Assembly (NCBI RefSeq): GCF_003670275.1
Contig: NZ_QXJF01000005.1
Span: 11,896 to 75,895 of the forward strand
Direction: 5' to 3'
DNA length: 64,000 nucleotides
Source: Helicobacter labetoulli
GTDB lineage: Bacteria; Campylobacterota; Campylobacteria; Campylobacterales; Helicobacteraceae
The translations under genes were made by a program, and so were the position numbers. Below are positions 43,844 through 53,573 of this stretch, one piece after another (positions within the stretch are counted from its first letter, which is position 1; each line of letters opens with the position of its first letter). A model generated the notes under the pieces. The model had not been told where the DNA came from. It did not search any database and saw only the letters and a list, made by a program, of their open reading frames with translations.

Positions 43844-44931
43844 TGCTTAAGGTGTGAGGGCTTTGCCTGCGGACTAAACTCAAGGGCAAAGTCAATAAAA
43901 TTTAATGCTTCCCACTCAAGCTTTGTGTGAGCGAGATTTAATGTCCCTTTGCCTTCAAAATTAAGCGTAATCACATAAATATGCGAGGCGTTAAAGCTAA
44001 ATTTTTTCAATTTAGATTCTATGCTCTCTTTGGTGCTAAAGGGCAGAAAGATAAAAATCCCAAGTGGGCTTATAAACTCTCCAATATCGCCATAATATAT
44101 ACTGCTTTCACACTCATACCGCTCACAAAAAGCAATAAGTTCAAGCAAAAGCATATTTTCTAAACTCGCTAAAAAATCCCGCTCAACATTCACGCACAAA
44201 GGCAGGGTAAAATCATAAAAATATAGTTTTTTGCTTGGGCTTGTGTGATGAGGGAGTAAAAAAATAAAGCCAGATTCATTTAGGGACTGCAGCAAAGGGT
44301 AGATTCTATCTTTTGAAATTTTATGCGTTTTTTTCAAAATCGTGTAGATGTGATTAATTGTAAGCTTTTGCCCCTGCATTGTTAAAAGAGAACAAAAAAT
44401 ATCAAAGTCATTTTTAAGGGATAGCTGTAAAATCTCTTGCTTACGCGTGATTTTATAGCTTGGATTAAGCGTTTGAATCTCAGGCAGATTGCCCTCTTTT
44501 AAAAACAGATTAAAAAGATTATTGATGGAGAGATTTTTAGAATCAAAGCTTATATATTCCTCAAAACTTAAGGCGTGGATTTTTTTGCTCTTAAAATCCT
44601 GTGGGCAATGGGCAATAGAATCTGCAATAAGAATGATGTGATTAAGATTTGGCAAAGAGATGTGGGGCGTGTAAGAATCAATGATGAGTAGCTCAAGATT
44701 TTTCTCCAAAAAGCTTTTTAAAATAAGGGCATTAGCAGATTCTATATTGGTGCGAGAATCAGCACAATTAATATAAAGCGTCTTTTTATATCTCGCACTA
44801 TGTAAAAAGGCTAAAGAGCTTTTCCCCACAGCTGCGGCACCATAGAGAAAAGTTTTTTGCTTTTTTAGTCCATAACGCCTAGGCTTAACCCCCACAACGC
44901 GTTCAAGGTAAGACTTTGAAATATCTTGCAT
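43840..44931 (-). CDS. P-loop ATPase, AAA_14/DUF4143-like
   Basis: 363 residues. Walker [10 protein letters not shown] (31-39), followed by [12 protein letters not shown] and a LELLIIDSY Walker B-like strand; the second half contains a winged-helix-like region ([28 protein letters not shown]). This resembles the ATP-binding proteins with a C-terminal DUF4143-type domain whose functions are unknown. The ATG shares one base with the stop of the upstream AAA+ gene (TAATG), so the two ATPases are probably made together. Confidence 0.78.
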   Translation of the reverse strand: MQDISKSYLERVVGVKPRRYGLKKQKTFLYGAAAVGKSSLAFLHSARYKKTLYINCADSRTNIESANALILKSFLEKNLELLIIDSYTPHISLPNLNHIILIADSIAHCPQDFKSKKIHALSFEEYISFDSKNLSINNLFNLFLKEGNLPEIQTLNPSYKITRKQEILQLSLKNDFDIFCSLLTMQGQKLTINHIYTILKKTHKISKDRIYPLLQSLNESGFIFLLPHHTSPSKKLYFYDFTLPLCVNVERDFLASLENMLLLELIAFCERYECESSIYYGDIGEFISPLGIFIFLPFSTKESIESKLKKFSFNASHIYVITLNFEGKGTLNLAHTKLEWEALNFIDFALEFSPQAKPSHLKH

Positions 44932-46694
44932 TAGGCTCTAAAGCCCATAGGCTTGTTGTTATCAAAATTGCCACTAAGCTCGGCTTTTATTTGGGTAATA
45001 AAGTCATCTTGTGTGAAAATAGTATCTTTTTTGGTGGCGACTTTATAGGCAGTATTTTTAATCACAAGGGCGATTTGCCCTCCGCTTAAATCATATTCTG
45101 CTAAGGTTTTGGCGAGATTTTCTTTAGAATCTACGCTAAATTCCGCATTTTGTGGAAGATATTTAAGCCATAGAGCTTCCCTTTGCTCTTTGTTTGGACG
45201 CTTAAATTCTATTTTGTAGTTAAAGCGGCGTGAAAAGGCGGTATCAAAGTTTTCTAAAAGATTGGTTGTGGCAATTAAGATTCCATCAAATCGCTCAATT
45301 TGCTCTAAGAAAATATTTTGCATTTGGTTATGCATTTTATCTGCACTATTGCCGCTGCTAGAGCGTGTGCTAAGGAATTGATCAGCCTCATCAAGTAATA
45401 AAATTGGCTCATTTTTAATGCTTTTGCAAATCTCATTATAGCTATCAAAAATCCTGCGGACATTTTTTTCAGATTCACCAATATACATTGATAGAATTTT
45501 AGAGCAATCAAAGCTTAACACCTGCTTTTTAAGGCTTTTGGCTAGAGCAAGGGCAGTGATTGTCTTGCCAGAGCCCGGCGCTCCATAGAGCAAAATTTTT
45601 GCATCAATGCCCTTTTTCTTATCTTTTATGCCCCAAAGGTGCAGTAAATGCACGACATTGCTATTAACTTGGGCTAGGAGGTTATTTAAAATCTCACGCG
45701 TGTTTTGGTGTAAAATAATCTCATTCATATTATATTTTGGCTCTACAAGCTCAAAAATATCCTGATTTTTGATAAGCGAGTGAAGGCTGATTTTATTTCG
45801 CTTTTTCTTTTTGTTGGGGTGGATAATGTTTTGAAGAATCTCATCGGGGATAAAAAAAGTGCGTGAGATTCCACCAAAGGGATTTAAAAGCTCATCATAA
45901 TCAATCAAGCCCTTTTGCACGAGATTGGAATTTTCATCAAGCAAAGAGCGGTGCTTAATCTTATCATACTCATCAAGGCTTATAAGCTCAAGCAGGGCAT
46001 TCATATCACGCAGATTCTCATCACTGCTGCTATATTCCTCTTTCAATAACGCAAAAAAGATAATCTGCTCCTTTGGCTCTAAATGCTGCTCTTTAATAAA
46101 TTTGATGATACTTATATCTTTTTTTGTGAGTTTTAGTCGTGCTTGAATTGTTTCTTCTAAAAGTTTTAAGCGATAGTTTGCACGAGAGAACGAGGGAGAA
46201 TCTAGCTTTTGAGAAAATTTTAGCCCACTCATCTTGTGTAAAAGCTCAATATGCGAAAAGCGATCTTTTAAGTATTCTAAATGATCTTCATAAGGTGTAA
46301 TTTCTGGCAAATCCACATTGAGCGTGCCATCTTCTAGGAGTTTTAAAAATGCGTGAGACAAGCAGACATTATCATTATAGAGTTCAAGCAGGGTAATATC
46401 GGTGATTTTTGGCTGTAAAAAAGAGCTTTGGCTAATCCAACCTAGCTCAATAAGATTGCGGATATGGGGCAAAAAGCTCAAGGTTTTTTCACTTGCTTTT
46501 ATCTTAGAATCTTCTTGTGTTTCTATTAGGCTTTTATAAAGTAGGTTATGCACGACAAAGTCTATTTCACCCTCAAGCAATGCCTTTGCCATAAATTGCA
46601 GAATCTTCGCTTCAAATTCATTGCATTTTAAAAAGCTAAAAATTTTTGCTTTTTTGATTGATTTAGTGTGGATAAAATCAAGATAATGCTTCAT
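44931..46694 (-). CDS. AAA+ ATPase
   Basis: 587 residues. A long helical N-terminal region of unknown fold (about 1-330) precedes a classic AAA domain: Walker A YGAPGSGKT (about 373-381), Walker B ILLLDEADQ, sensor 1 IATTN and arginine finger in FDTAFSRRFNYKI. The AAA core is like FtsH/CDC48-type ATPases, but no protease motif (HEXXH) follows. It likely remodels a protein partner. It lies 48 bases downstream of the flippase gene with the G12 tract; at 13 G the flippase frame would run into this start region. Confidence 0.85.
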   Translation of the reverse strand: MKHYLDFIHTKSIKKAKIFSFLKCNEFEAKILQFMAKALLEGEIDFVVHNLLYKSLIETQEDSKIKASEKTLSFLPHIRNLIELGWISQSSFLQPKITDITLLELYNDNVCLSHAFLKLLEDGTLNVDLPEITPYEDHLEYLKDRFSHIELLHKMSGLKFSQKLDSPSFSRANYRLKLLEETIQARLKLTKKDISIIKFIKEQHLEPKEQIIFFALLKEEYSSSDENLRDMNALLELISLDEYDKIKHRSLLDENSNLVQKGLIDYDELLNPFGGISRTFFIPDEILQNIIHPNKKKKRNKISLHSLIKNQDIFELVEPKYNMNEIILHQNTREILNNLLAQVNSNVVHLLHLWGIKDKKKGIDAKILLYGAPGSGKTITALALAKSLKKQVLSFDCSKILSMYIGESEKNVRRIFDSYNEICKSIKNEPILLLDEADQFLSTRSSSGNSADKMHNQMQNIFLEQIERFDGILIATTNLLENFDTAFSRRFNYKIEFKRPNKEQREALWLKYLPQNAEFSVDSKENLAKTLAEYDLSGGQIALVIKNTAYKVATKKDTIFTQDDFITQIKAELSGNFDNNKPMGFRA

Positions 46695-46742
46695 TGTTGC
46701 TATCCCTTTTGTTTTGCATTTTATTTTGTGTGTAGGTTTTCA

Positions 46743-48485
46743 TTATTGCCCCCCCCCCCCATTACTATTTGTTTGTAGCTCAATCTTACGCTCACATTTC
46801 TCAATCGTGCTTAGGCGGTGGGCGATAATAAGGAGTGTTTTATTACTTGCCACATCATAGATTTGCTCCATAATATCGGATTCTGTTTGGTTATCTAACG
46901 CGGAGGTTGCCTCATCAAGCACAAGGATTTCAGGGTCATCATAAATTGCTCTTGCAATGCCTATGCGTTGCTTTTGTCCGCCACTAAGCAAGATTCCACC
47001 CTCTCCTACGCGTGTGTAGATTCCATTATGTGTGTTGAGAAAATCTAGAATCTGGGCTTTTTGACAGGCGATTTTGATTTTTTCTTCATCAAAGTTAGAG
47101 CTAAAGGCGACATTTTCCGCCACAGAGCCATCAAAAAGATAAATGCTTTGTGGGATATAGCCGATTTTTTTCCGCCACGCTCGCAAGTTATGGTTGGTAA
47201 TAGGCACATTATCTACGAGTAAATGTCCTTTTTGGGGTTTGTAGATTCCAATGATGAGATCTACAAGTGTGCTTTTCCCAGCTCCGCTTTCTCCCACAAA
47301 GGCAATCTTTTCTCCCTTTTTAATCTCTAATGAAAAATCTTTTAAAATCGGCTTATGGCTTACATAGGCAAAATCAACATTTTGCAACTTAATAGAATCT
47401 ACAAACGCACAAGGCTCCTGATATTCATCTTCTGTGTGGTAGGTAAGATTTTCATACACGCTATATACGGAATGGGTAAGATAGCCCATCATATTAATGT
47501 TATTAAGGATACGCGTTACTGCAGGTAAGATTCTATATAACGCCAAGGCATACATAGAGATAATAGGAATAACCGCACTTGCATCTTGATATTGAAACAA
47601 AATATAAGCTACACAAGCAATAAGCACGCTAAAGCCGATAGTCTCAAGGATAATGCGTGGGAGTGGAAGAAGGCTTTGCGTGATGATAGTGGCATTTGTG
47701 CGTTTATGGGAGAGCTTCTCAAATGCGTGATAGACTTCATCTTGATTACCTTTGAGTTTAATAAACTTAAAATTCCCAAAGGTTTTTGTGATAAGCTCAT
47801 TAAGCTCTGCGCTCATCTCCACATCAATTTCACCTTTTTTCTTAATCTTGCGTGAGAGTAGTTTGAGGATTAAAAGCACTTGCACGCCAAGCAAAAGGGT
47901 TAGCACCAAAGTCATTTTCCAGCTTACCATAAGCAGAAGTGCATACATAAGACAAATGGTAAAAAACTCTGAAGCAAGTTGTAAGAGATTTTGCAGATAA
48001 AATGAAGTGTTTTGTGCTTCTGCAACTATGGTTTGGCGAATTTTATCGGTTTTTTTATGAGCAAAATCAAGATAGCTAAGCTCCACACTTTTACAAAAAA
48101 GCCGATAGGCAAAGTAGTGAAACTTCCTAAATGCAAAACGCGATAGCCCATAAGAATAGGCTGCATTATACAACGCACGAAAGACATAAAACCCCAAAAG
48201 CAACCCACTAAAAGCATACATAAAATGCAAAGTGCTTTCAAAGCCAAGTGTATTGTATATCCACGCCGAGCTTTGATGTGCAAAAATCATTTCAGGATTG
48301 CTCGCAAATGTGATAAAAGGCATAATCACGCTGATACCAAGTGTCTCAATGAGAGAGAGAATAATCGTGGCAATAAATAAAAAAAGCAAAATGATTTTAT
48401 CACGCCTTGTAGTCAGCTCCCTTAGAATCTGCAAAGCACTTTTTTTGTCTTTATGCTGTTTTTTGTATTTTTTTTGGTGTGGCAT
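46743..48485 (-). CDS. PglK/Wzk-like lipid-linked oligosaccharide flippase (ABC), with terminal G12 tract
   Basis: 580 residues. Six membrane helices in the first about 330 residues, then an ATPase domain: Walker A GESGAGKST (about 401), signature LLSGGQKQRIG (about 498), Walker B ILVLDEATSALD (about 520) and HRLSTIEKC. This architecture matches PglK of Campylobacter (N-glycan flippase) and Wzk of H. pylori (O-antigen flippase). The last residues, after CERKIELQ, are TNSNGGGGQ, read through twelve G (46749-46760), in place of the usual basic tail. A slipped tract would give longer tails. Export of undecaprenyl-linked glycan, possibly containing the CDP-derived sugar made at 1-6150, is inference. 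Confidence 0.87.
   Translation of the reverse strand: MPHQKKYKKQHKDKKSALQILRELTTRRDKIILLFLFIATIILSLIETLGISVIMPFITFASNPEMIFAHQSSAWIYNTLGFESTLHFMYAFSGLLLGFYVFRALYNAAYSYGLSRFAFRKFHYFAYRLFCKSVELSYLDFAHKKTDKIRQTIVAEAQNTSFYLQNLLQLASEFFTICLMYALLLMVSWKMTLVLTLLLGVQVLLILKLLSRKIKKKGEIDVEMSAELNELITKTFGNFKFIKLKGNQDEVYHAFEKLSHKRTNATIITQSLLPLPRIILETIGFSVLIACVAYILFQYQDASAVIPIISMYALALYRILPAVTRILNNINMMGYLTHSVYSVYENLTYHTEDEYQEPCAFVDSIKLQNVDFAYVSHKPILKDFSLEIKKGEKIAFVGESGAGKSTLVDLIIGIYKPQKGHLLVDNVPITNHNLRAWRKKIGYIPQSIYLFDGSVAENVAFSSNFDEEKIKIACQKAQILDFLNTHNGIYTRVGEGGILLSGGQKQRIGIARAIYDDPEILVLDEATSALDNQTESDIMEQIYDVASNKTLLIIAHRLSTIEKCERKIELQTNSNGGGGQ
46749..46760 (-). repeat. Homopolymeric G12 tract at the 3' end of the flippase gene
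   Basis: Twelve C on the plus strand. At 12 G the frame stops at once (CAA TAA). At 11 G it gains about eight codons after the tract; at 13 G it gains about 25 and stops inside the start region of the downstream AAA+ gene. Confidence 0.9.
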
Positions 48486-48553
48486 TTTTATCCTTTTTTT
48501 GTTTCTATGCTTTTCTATGTTGTTGTGTAAAAAAGCGTGGATTCTAGCATTTT

Positions 48554-50350
48554 TTAGCTTTTTGCTCCCTTACTCCACCATAAGTATGGATCAATCCCAT
48601 AGGGAGGGATTTGACTAGGCATAGCGATGTTTCGCCAATAGGCTATGCGAAAAGCGGGGAGATTAAAATGTGGTAAGACATAAAAGCCCCATAATAGCAC
48701 TCTATCAAGGGCTTTGCCAATAGCTATTCTCTCTTCTTGCGAGGTGGCGTTTAAAAGTTTTGTAATAAGCTCATCAACCACAGAATCTTGCACACCAGCA
48801 AAGTTTTTACTTCCTTTAGTGTTGGCAACTTGAGAGTTCCAGTAGTAGTTTTGCTCATTGCCCGGAAATAGACTTTGTCCTAATAGCTCAATCACTATAT
48901 CATATTCAAAATTACGCACACGATTAATGTATTGTGAATCATCAACCTTGCGAATTTTAGCTTCAATGCCTAGCTTTTTAAGATTCTTAGCAAAAGGCAG
49001 ACAAATGCGTTCAAAGGCTTCATAGGAGATGAGAATTTCAAAGCTAAAAGGCTGGTGTGTCGGTGTGTAAAGAGTGCCATTTTTCACATAAAATCCTGCA
49101 GATTCTAATAAATCTCTTGCGTATTTGAGATTTTCCCGCAAATTTTCCCCACGCTTTTTCTCCCCATTTGTTATAGGGACAATATAGGGTTGGGTAAAGA
49201 TTCTAGAATCTAGCTTGTCTTTATAGGGCAAAAGGATTTCCAGCTCCTTTCTCTGTGGCAGGGCAGAACTTGCAAAAGGGGAGTTGTGAAAAATATGTGT
49301 TGTGCGTTCATATTGATTAAAAAAAAGATTCTTATTGCTCCATTCAAAATCAAAGGCATAAAAAATTGCTTCTCGCACTCTTTTATCAGCAAAAATGGGC
49401 TTTCTTGTGTTGAAAAAAAAGCCTTGCAATGTGCTAGGAAGCTGATGTTTAAAGCTTTGTAAAATAATCTTCCCCTCCCTTTTTGCCCTGCCTTCATAGT
49501 CGTTTGCCCATACTTTTGCCGAAGTTTCAATGCGGTAGTCATATTCTCCCGCCATAAAGGCAGTTTGTGCCACAGCAGAATCCTTATAATACTCCACAAT
49601 CACTTCATCAAAATTATACATTCCCTTTTGGGTTGGATGGTCTTTTGCCCAATAGTTTGGGTTTCTTTCATAAGTGATACTGCGTCCTAGGTCAAATTTT
49701 TTCACACGATATGCTCCGCTCCCAACGGGGATTTGCAGGGGGTTTTCACCAAAAGTATTTTTGCCATCTTTAAGGTAGATATGAGAGGGCAAAATGGGAA
49801 TCTGCCCTAAAATCAGCGGAAGCTCCTTGTTGGAATCTGTTTTAAAATAAAAAATCACTTCTAAATCATTGAGTGCCTTGACACTTTTGACATCAGCATA
49901 GTAGCGTTTAAAATCAATCTTACCTTTTTGCAAAAGCGTCTCAAAACTAAAGACAACATCTTTAGCTAAAATGGGCGTCCCATCGCTAAATCTCGCTTTT
50001 TGATTAAGATGAAAAATAATAAAATCCCTGCCTTGTGTCATAGATTTAGCCACAAGTGCATATTCGCTAAAAGGTTCATCAAGGCTTTGAATCGTAAGGG
50101 TGTTATACACAAGAGTGCTAAGCTCTGCGGCAGGATTGCCTTTTTGGATAAAGGGATTAAGGCTATCAAAAGTGCCAAGTGCAAAACTTTTTAAAGTGCC
50201 ACCTTTGGGTGCATTTGGATTAACATAATCAAAATGCGTGAAGTTTTTTGGATATTTTGGATTGCCATAAATGCTTAAAGCGTAAGTTTGTGTGCTAGTG
50301 GCAGCAGTGGCAAAGGCACACAAGATGAGAGAGAGGAAAAAGATTCTCAT
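48554..50350 (-). CDS. Peptide-type ABC transporter substrate-binding protein (YejA-like)
   Basis: 598 residues from ATG 50350 (MRIFFLSLILCAFATAATS), a cleavable signal peptide. The mature protein is a family-5 solute-binding protein: YGNPKYPKNFTHFDYVNPNAPKGGTLK, LARFSDGTPILAKDVVFSFE-like ARFSDGTPILAKDVVFSFE and GSGAYRVKKFDLGRSITYERNPNYWAKD match YejA/OppA proteins. It probably delivers oligopeptides to an inner-membrane permease not present in the window. ATG lies one base past the stop of the symporter gene (TAAAATG). Confidence 0.9.
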   Translation of the reverse strand: MRIFFLSLILCAFATAATSTQTYALSIYGNPKYPKNFTHFDYVNPNAPKGGTLKSFALGTFDSLNPFIQKGNPAAELSTLVYNTLTIQSLDEPFSEYALVAKSMTQGRDFIIFHLNQKARFSDGTPILAKDVVFSFETLLQKGKIDFKRYYADVKSVKALNDLEVIFYFKTDSNKELPLILGQIPILPSHIYLKDGKNTFGENPLQIPVGSGAYRVKKFDLGRSITYERNPNYWAKDHPTQKGMYNFDEVIVEYYKDSAVAQTAFMAGEYDYRIETSAKVWANDYEGRAKREGKIILQSFKHQLPSTLQGFFFNTRKPIFADKRVREAIFYAFDFEWSNKNLFFNQYERTTHIFHNSPFASSALPQRKELEILLPYKDKLDSRIFTQPYIVPITNGEKKRGENLRENLKYARDLLESAGFYVKNGTLYTPTHQPFSFEILISYEAFERICLPFAKNLKKLGIEAKIRKVDDSQYINRVRNFEYDIVIELLGQSLFPGNEQNYYWNSQVANTKGSKNFAGVQDSVVDELITKLLNATSQEERIAIGKALDRVLLWGFYVLPHFNLPAFRIAYWRNIAMPSQIPPYGIDPYLWWSKGAKS

Positions 50351-50351
50351 T

Positions 50352-51758
50352 TTAGATTTGCTGCAAAGCAGCAAGCAAGTGTTCAAGGCTCTTTGGAAAA
50401 TTCCCAGCGATAAAAATGAGCACAACAATAAAGGGAAGAAAAAACTTCACATAGTAATACCAGATTTTTACAAGCAATGGATGCAAAGTGTTGTTATTGC
50501 TAAGCTCTTTTAAGGATTGAGACTTAAGCACCCAGCCTACAAAAAATAAAGTGCCAAGGGAAGTCATCACAAAAAGGATATTTCCACTCACATAATCAAA
50601 GAGGTCAAAGATATTTTTGCCATTCCAAGTGATATGCTCCCAAGGACCATAAGAGAGAACACAAGGGATATTGCCAAGGATAAAAATACTTCCAAGTGTG
50701 ATATTTATCGCCATTGTGCGAGAGATTTTTAGCTTTTCGTGTAGGGCAGTGATGATAACTTCATAGATAGGCAGTGAAGTAGTAAGGGCAGCAGTGATAA
50801 GCAAAAGGAAAAATACCACAGCCAAAACATTGCCAAAATAGATATGAGAAAAAACAATGGGCAATGTTTGAAACACGAGGCTTTGTCCTTGATCGGGGCT
50901 TAGCCCAAAGCTAAAAAGAGATGGGAAAATTATAAATCCAGCTAAGAGGGCGATGATTGTATTTAAGATTCCAGTGGCAATGGCGGTTTTAATCATATTT
51001 TCATTTTTTTGCAAATATGATGAAAGGGTTATCATCACGCCAAAGCCAAGTGAGAGTGCAAAAAATACCTGTCCTAGCACATCAATAAAAAGCCGAGTAT
51101 TAATCTTGCTAAAATCGGGCAAAAGGTAGAATCTCACGCCTTCCATTGCGTTGGGCAAAGTAAGGTTACGAGCAACCATAATAAGCAAACAGATAAAAAG
51201 CAAGGGCATAAGGTATTTCATACTGCGTTCAATACCATCAATCACACCTTTTTTAAGAATAATCCAATTTATAATAACAAAAATGCCCGTGTAGATTCCA
51301 ACCATTAGCGGATTGTGCGTGATGTTAGCATCATAAAAGCTTTTTGCAATGTCTTTTTCAATAGGAGAGCTAAGGTTAAGATTCCCACTGATGATATTAG
51401 TGATATAAGTGATGACATATCCGCCAAGCACCATATAATACGCCATTATCCCAAATGCCCCAGCAATACTAAGATAACCAATAATCTTATAAAAACGCGG
51501 GATTTCTTTGCCATTTACCTCGCCACTAAAGGCGTCAATGGCATTTTTTTGTGCGCGTCTGCCAATGACATTTTCTACCAAAATAACGGGGATTCCAACT
51601 AGAATCATTGCCAAAACAAAGATAAGCACATACGCTCCACCGCCATTTTCTCCCACAAGATAAGGAAATCTCCAAGTCGCTCCAAAGCCAATAGTCGCTC
51701 CCGCAACGGTTAAGACATAAGTGAGGCTAGAACTCCAAGTTTGACGCGGTGTTTGCAT
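50352..51758 (-). CDS. Sodium-dependent neurotransmitter symporter (SNF family)
   Basis: 468 residues from ATG 51758 (MQTPRQTWSSSLTYVL). About eleven or twelve membrane helices. The first helix has AGATIGFGATWRFPYLVGENGGGAYVL, the unwound sodium- and substrate-binding segment of the LeuT fold. Such bacterial proteins import amino acids or amines with sodium; the substrate cannot be read. The ATG shares the final A of the antiporter gene's TAA stop (TAATG). Upstream of a peptide-binding protein, suggesting a nutrient-uptake cluster. Confidence 0.9.
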   Translation of the reverse strand: MQTPRQTWSSSLTYVLTVAGATIGFGATWRFPYLVGENGGGAYVLIFVLAMILVGIPVILVENVIGRRAQKNAIDAFSGEVNGKEIPRFYKIIGYLSIAGAFGIMAYYMVLGGYVITYITNIISGNLNLSSPIEKDIAKSFYDANITHNPLMVGIYTGIFVIINWIILKKGVIDGIERSMKYLMPLLFICLLIMVARNLTLPNAMEGVRFYLLPDFSKINTRLFIDVLGQVFFALSLGFGVMITLSSYLQKNENMIKTAIATGILNTIIALLAGFIIFPSLFSFGLSPDQGQSLVFQTLPIVFSHIYFGNVLAVVFFLLLITAALTTSLPIYEVIITALHEKLKISRTMAINITLGSIFILGNIPCVLSYGPWEHITWNGKNIFDLFDYVSGNILFVMTSLGTLFFVGWVLKSQSLKELSNNNTLHPLLVKIWYYYVKFFLPFIVVLIFIAGNFPKSLEHLLAALQQI

Positions 51759-52939
51759 TATTTCTCCTTTTTTGGCTTCCAAAATACATAGATGATTTTT
51801 ATAAGAACACTAAAAATAATGCCCTCTAAAATCGCACCAAGCACAAATGAAGCATAAAGTGTGTCATCAAGCTCACCAATACTTTTGCCTAAAGTAGCAG
51901 TAGCGATAAGAAAAGTCAGCGGCATAGAATCACTTAGAGCAAAAAGGAGTGTGGATTTAAGATTCTTAAAATACCTACCAAAAACAATACTTGCACTGAT
52001 AATGCGTAAAATGAGCATTCCAACGATGAGATATAAAGCGTGGTAGAGAATCTGCGTATCGCCAAAAACCGCATTAAGATTGAGCGTAGAGCCAACATGC
52101 ACAAAGAAAAATGGCACAAAAAAGCCAAAGCCAAAGTGATTAAGCTGCTCGGGCAAATCCGCTTTGTGCTTAAAAAATGTGCTTAGAATTGTCCCGGCTA
52201 GAAACGCCCCCAAAACCGCTTTAATCTCCAAAAACATCATCAAAAACACAAAGGCAAAGAGTAAAAAAAACACAAAACGCAAATCTTGAGAGTTGCTATC
52301 ATCGCGTGGCAAAAATAAAAACCGCACTTGTGGCATCCACCAAAAAAACACTTTTGCAATTCTAAAACCAAATCCCACAACAAGCAAAAAGATAAGCAGA
52401 ATAAGAAGTTTTTGTAAAAGCTCACTTCCCACGCCGTGCCTTGATGCACCATCAATAATAACAAGTGCAGTAATACTTACAAGCTCTCCTAAGATTCCAA
52501 TTTTTAGGGCTAAATCAAGCCAAGGTTGGTGTTTGCCATAGTCTTTAATCAGTGCTACAATCATACCTAAGCTCATTACAGGAAAAGCTGCGATATACAC
52601 ATAGGAAAGATGAGCGCTAAACACAACAATGCAAGTGATGCCATAAAGAGTGCAAAAATATGCTAGGGCTTTAAACAAGAAGCTTTTGCCAAGTTTTGCA
52701 AAAGATTTAATATCCACTTCCAACCCGCATAAAAACATTAAGAATAAAAAGCCAATTTCAGCCACAAGCGAAATTTCTTCAAATTGATTGAGAAAGCCAA
52801 AAAAGTGAGCTGCCACCGCACCTAAAATCATCTCAACTACAACAATGGGAATGCGTGTGAGTGAGCTTATAGGCGAGGCAAAGAGAATAAGCAGTGCAAA
52901 AATACTAAATGCACTTAGCATTTCAAGTGAGTGGCTCAT
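51758..52939 (-). CDS. Cation/proton antiporter, CPA2 (KefB-like) membrane domain
   Basis: 393 residues from ATG 52939, which overlaps the purN stop as ATGA. About twelve membrane helices. IPIVVVEMILGAVAAHFFGF and AEIGFLFLMFLCGLEVD match the Na/H exchanger fold of KefB, and LGAFLAGTILSTFF and the later helices are complete. It lacks the C-terminal TrkA-N nucleotide-binding domain of full-length KefB. Ion selectivity (K or Na) unknown. Co-transcribed with purN upstream and the symporter downstream. Confidence 0.9.
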   Translation of the reverse strand: MSHSLEMLSAFSIFALLILFASPISSLTRIPIVVVEMILGAVAAHFFGFLNQFEEISLVAEIGFLFLMFLCGLEVDIKSFAKLGKSFLFKALAYFCTLYGITCIVVFSAHLSYVYIAAFPVMSLGMIVALIKDYGKHQPWLDLALKIGILGELVSITALVIIDGASRHGVGSELLQKLLILLIFLLVVGFGFRIAKVFFWWMPQVRFLFLPRDDSNSQDLRFVFFLLFAFVFLMMFLEIKAVLGAFLAGTILSTFFKHKADLPEQLNHFGFGFFVPFFFVHVGSTLNLNAVFGDTQILYHALYLIVGMLILRIISASIVFGRYFKNLKSTLLFALSDSMPLTFLIATATLGKSIGELDDTLYASFVLGAILEGIIFSVLIKIIYVFWKPKKEK

Positions 52940-53568
52940 TTGCACCCCTTGCTCGTATGTGGGCTAGATTCTTGTGGGAGCAGATGAAGGGCTTTGAGAA
53001 TGGCTTTAGGGTAGAGTATGTATTCAAGGGCGTGGATTCTAGATTCAAAGCCTTCAAGGCTTTCATTTGGAATATTCTCTAGTTTTTCTTGTAGTATAAT
53101 CTCTCCGCCATCAAGCTCTTCATTAACCCAATGCACACTTACACCACCATAACTTTGTGAGGCATAAAAGCTATCTTTTATGGCGTTTGCCCCTTTGTGT
53201 TCGGGCAAAAATGATGGGTGGATATTAATCGTGCGAAAAGTGTTTGTGAAAAGTGGTGTTAAGATTCTCATAAATCCAGCTAAGATGACATATTCAATCT
53301 TATAAGAACGCAAGGTGGCAATCATTTGTTTGTCAAAGTCTTCTCGTGAATCATAATCACGATGAGGTAGCACAACACAGGGGATATGTAGATTTTTAGT
53401 GCGTGTGATACCATAAGCATTTGGATTATTACAAAGTGTAAGGGCGATGTGGAGGCTACACTCTTTATGAGTGTGTGAGTGCGTGAAAGTTTGATTATGC
53501 AAAGATTCTATAAGATTTTGCATATTACTACCATTGCCGCTAAATAAAATCGCACATTGAATCTGCAT
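52936..53568 (-). CDS. purN: Phosphoribosylglycinamide formyltransferase
   Basis: 210 residues; formyl transfer from 10-formyltetrahydrofolate in purine synthesis. SGNGSNMQNLI is the phosphate-binding loop, VILAGFMRIL and INIHPSFLPEHKG supply the catalytic Asn/His region, and VHWVNEELDGGEIILQ carries the conserved aspartate. It ends SKGCK and overlaps the antiporter start by four bases, an unusual partnership. Five bases after the small 88-aa gene. Confidence 0.95.
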   Translation of the reverse strand: MQIQCAILFSGNGSNMQNLIESLHNQTFTHSHTHKECSLHIALTLCNNPNAYGITRTKNLHIPCVVLPHRDYDSREDFDKQMIATLRSYKIEYVILAGFMRILTPLFTNTFRTINIHPSFLPEHKGANAIKDSFYASQSYGGVSVHWVNEELDGGEIILQEKLENIPNESLEGFESRIHALEYILYPKAILKALHLLPQESSPHTSKGCK

Positions 53569-53573
53569 AGGTC

